DNA from: Clostridia bacterium
GTDB taxonomy: Bacteria; Bacillota; Clostridia; Lachnospirales; Lachnospiraceae
Direction: 5' to 3'
Length of the DNA: 64,000 nucleotides
NCBI GenBank assembly: GCA_910576325.1
Contig: CAJTIM010000018.1
Span: 31,440-95,439, forward strand
Shown: in pieces, positions 63,787-64,000 of the stretch
Layout of the letters: each line of letters begins with the position of its first letter
Position numbering within the stretch: position 1 is the first letter of the stretch
The notes under the pieces: generated by a model
Told to the model about the DNA's origin: nothing
Databases searched by the model: none
Seen by the model: only the letters and a program-made list of their open reading frames with translations
Program-made: the position numbers and the translations under genes

Positions 63787-64000
63787 GTAACTATTCAGAA
63801 CCACCTTATTCAAAGATGAAATCAGGATGACCTGAGATTGCATTTCTGATTGCTTCGTAAGCATTGTATCCCTGCTTATGTGCTGTACCAACGTAGGACA
63901 TGATTTTTAGATAATCTCTAGCACCTTCCTCAGTTCGGAAGCATCCGGATACTTTGGTTTTCACCTTTATCATCCGCAGATCTCGTTCCGCCTGGTTGTT
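63787..64000 (-). mobile_element. IS66-family element, right end
   Basis: The element starts at about 63787, where the terminal sequence GTAACTATTCAGAA begins, and contains the end of an IS66 TnpC transposase. The other end and the rest of the element are beyond the window, so terminal repeats and target duplication cannot be checked. It interrupts the HNH gene. Confidence 0.75.
63806..64000 (-). CDS. tnpC: IS66 family transposase TnpC, C-terminal fragment
   Basis: The last 64 codons of a transposase run off the window edge in frame. The end contains NNQAERDLRMIKVK, KVSGCFRTEEGARDYL and SYVGTAHKQGYNAYEAI, typical of the C-terminal region of IS66 TnpC, followed by a stop at 63806. The catalytic DDE residues are upstream, outside the window. 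Confidence 0.88.
   Translation of the reverse strand, partial: NNQAERDLRMIKVKTKVSGCFRTEEGARDYLKIMSYVGTAHKQGYNAYEAIRNAISGHPDFIFE

Overview
The window looks like chromosomal DNA of a Firmicute of the class Clostridia, most likely a Lachnospiraceae-type gut anaerobe. The evidence is the gene set: a clostridial order of TIGR03960/TIGR03936/RNase G and rplU-prp-rpmA-obg, a LexA/YneA-type SOS pair, Rnf subunits, a sodium-pumping biotin decarboxylase cluster, AGGAGG-type ribosome binding sites and sigma-A promoters. Species assignment is not possible from sequence reading alone. No rRNA, tRNA or CRISPR array was seen.

Layout. 1-0.9 kb: end of a membrane protein gene and recU. 0.9-6.7 kb: a histidine operon under a perfect consensus promoter, with a HisZ-HisG fusion, an acyltransferase, hisD, hisB and a HisIE protein carrying a HisF-like half-barrel; hisA, hisH, hisF and hisC are absent here. 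6.8-9.1 kb: two membrane proteins. 9.2-13 kb: TIGR03960, TIGR03936 and RNase G. 13-17.4 kb: an ascorbate-type PTS (regulator, IIC, IIB, IIA) lying between rng and rplU. 17.4-23.2 kb: rplU, prp, rpmA, obg, yhbY, nadD, yqeK, rsfS, a DUF554 protein and a NUDIX hydrolase. 23.4-28.4 kb: lexA, a DUF3048 lipoprotein, a XerS-like recombinase, a cobalamin riboswitch with no gene behind it, a LexA-controlled YneA-like division inhibitor and a lone HPt protein. 28.6-43.8 kb: ttcA-like, carB, dtd and a string of housekeeping and hydrolase genes on the minus strand up to miaB and glgX. 43.9-47.1 kb: apbE and an incomplete Rnf set (C and D only). 47-53.6 kb: an ABC_trans_CmpB-type membrane protein, rpsA, ispH, cmk, a flavoprotein, a GNAT enzyme and a C_GCAxxG_C_C protein. 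53.8-59.2 kb: a biotin-dependent sodium-pump/transcarboxylase cluster with a candidate small ORF. 59.2-59.7 kb: an intergenic stretch holding a long inverted repeat. 59.7-63.2 kb: a P2-type ATPase and mntP behind a manganese (yybP-ykoY) riboswitch. 63.25-64 kb: an HNH nuclease gene broken by an IS66-family element that runs off the end of the window.

How the parts fit. The his genes supply only part of the pathway, so the remaining steps must be encoded elsewhere. LexA, its own box and the three LexA-like boxes before the YneA-like gene form a local SOS module. ApbE could flavinylate both RnfD and the separate FMN-binding protein at 39.7-40.1 kb. The decarboxylase cluster combines two carboxyltransferase types, a biotin carrier and a membrane pump, which could couple CO2 transfer to sodium export. 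The Mn riboswitch places both mntP and the downstream ATPase under manganese control.

Most noteworthy: the orphan cobalamin riboswitch followed by structured non-coding DNA, the HisF-half-barrel/HisI/HisE fusion, the roughly 200-base hairpin upstream of the decarboxylase cluster, the small ORF coupled to oadB, and the IS66-broken PtuB-like nuclease.
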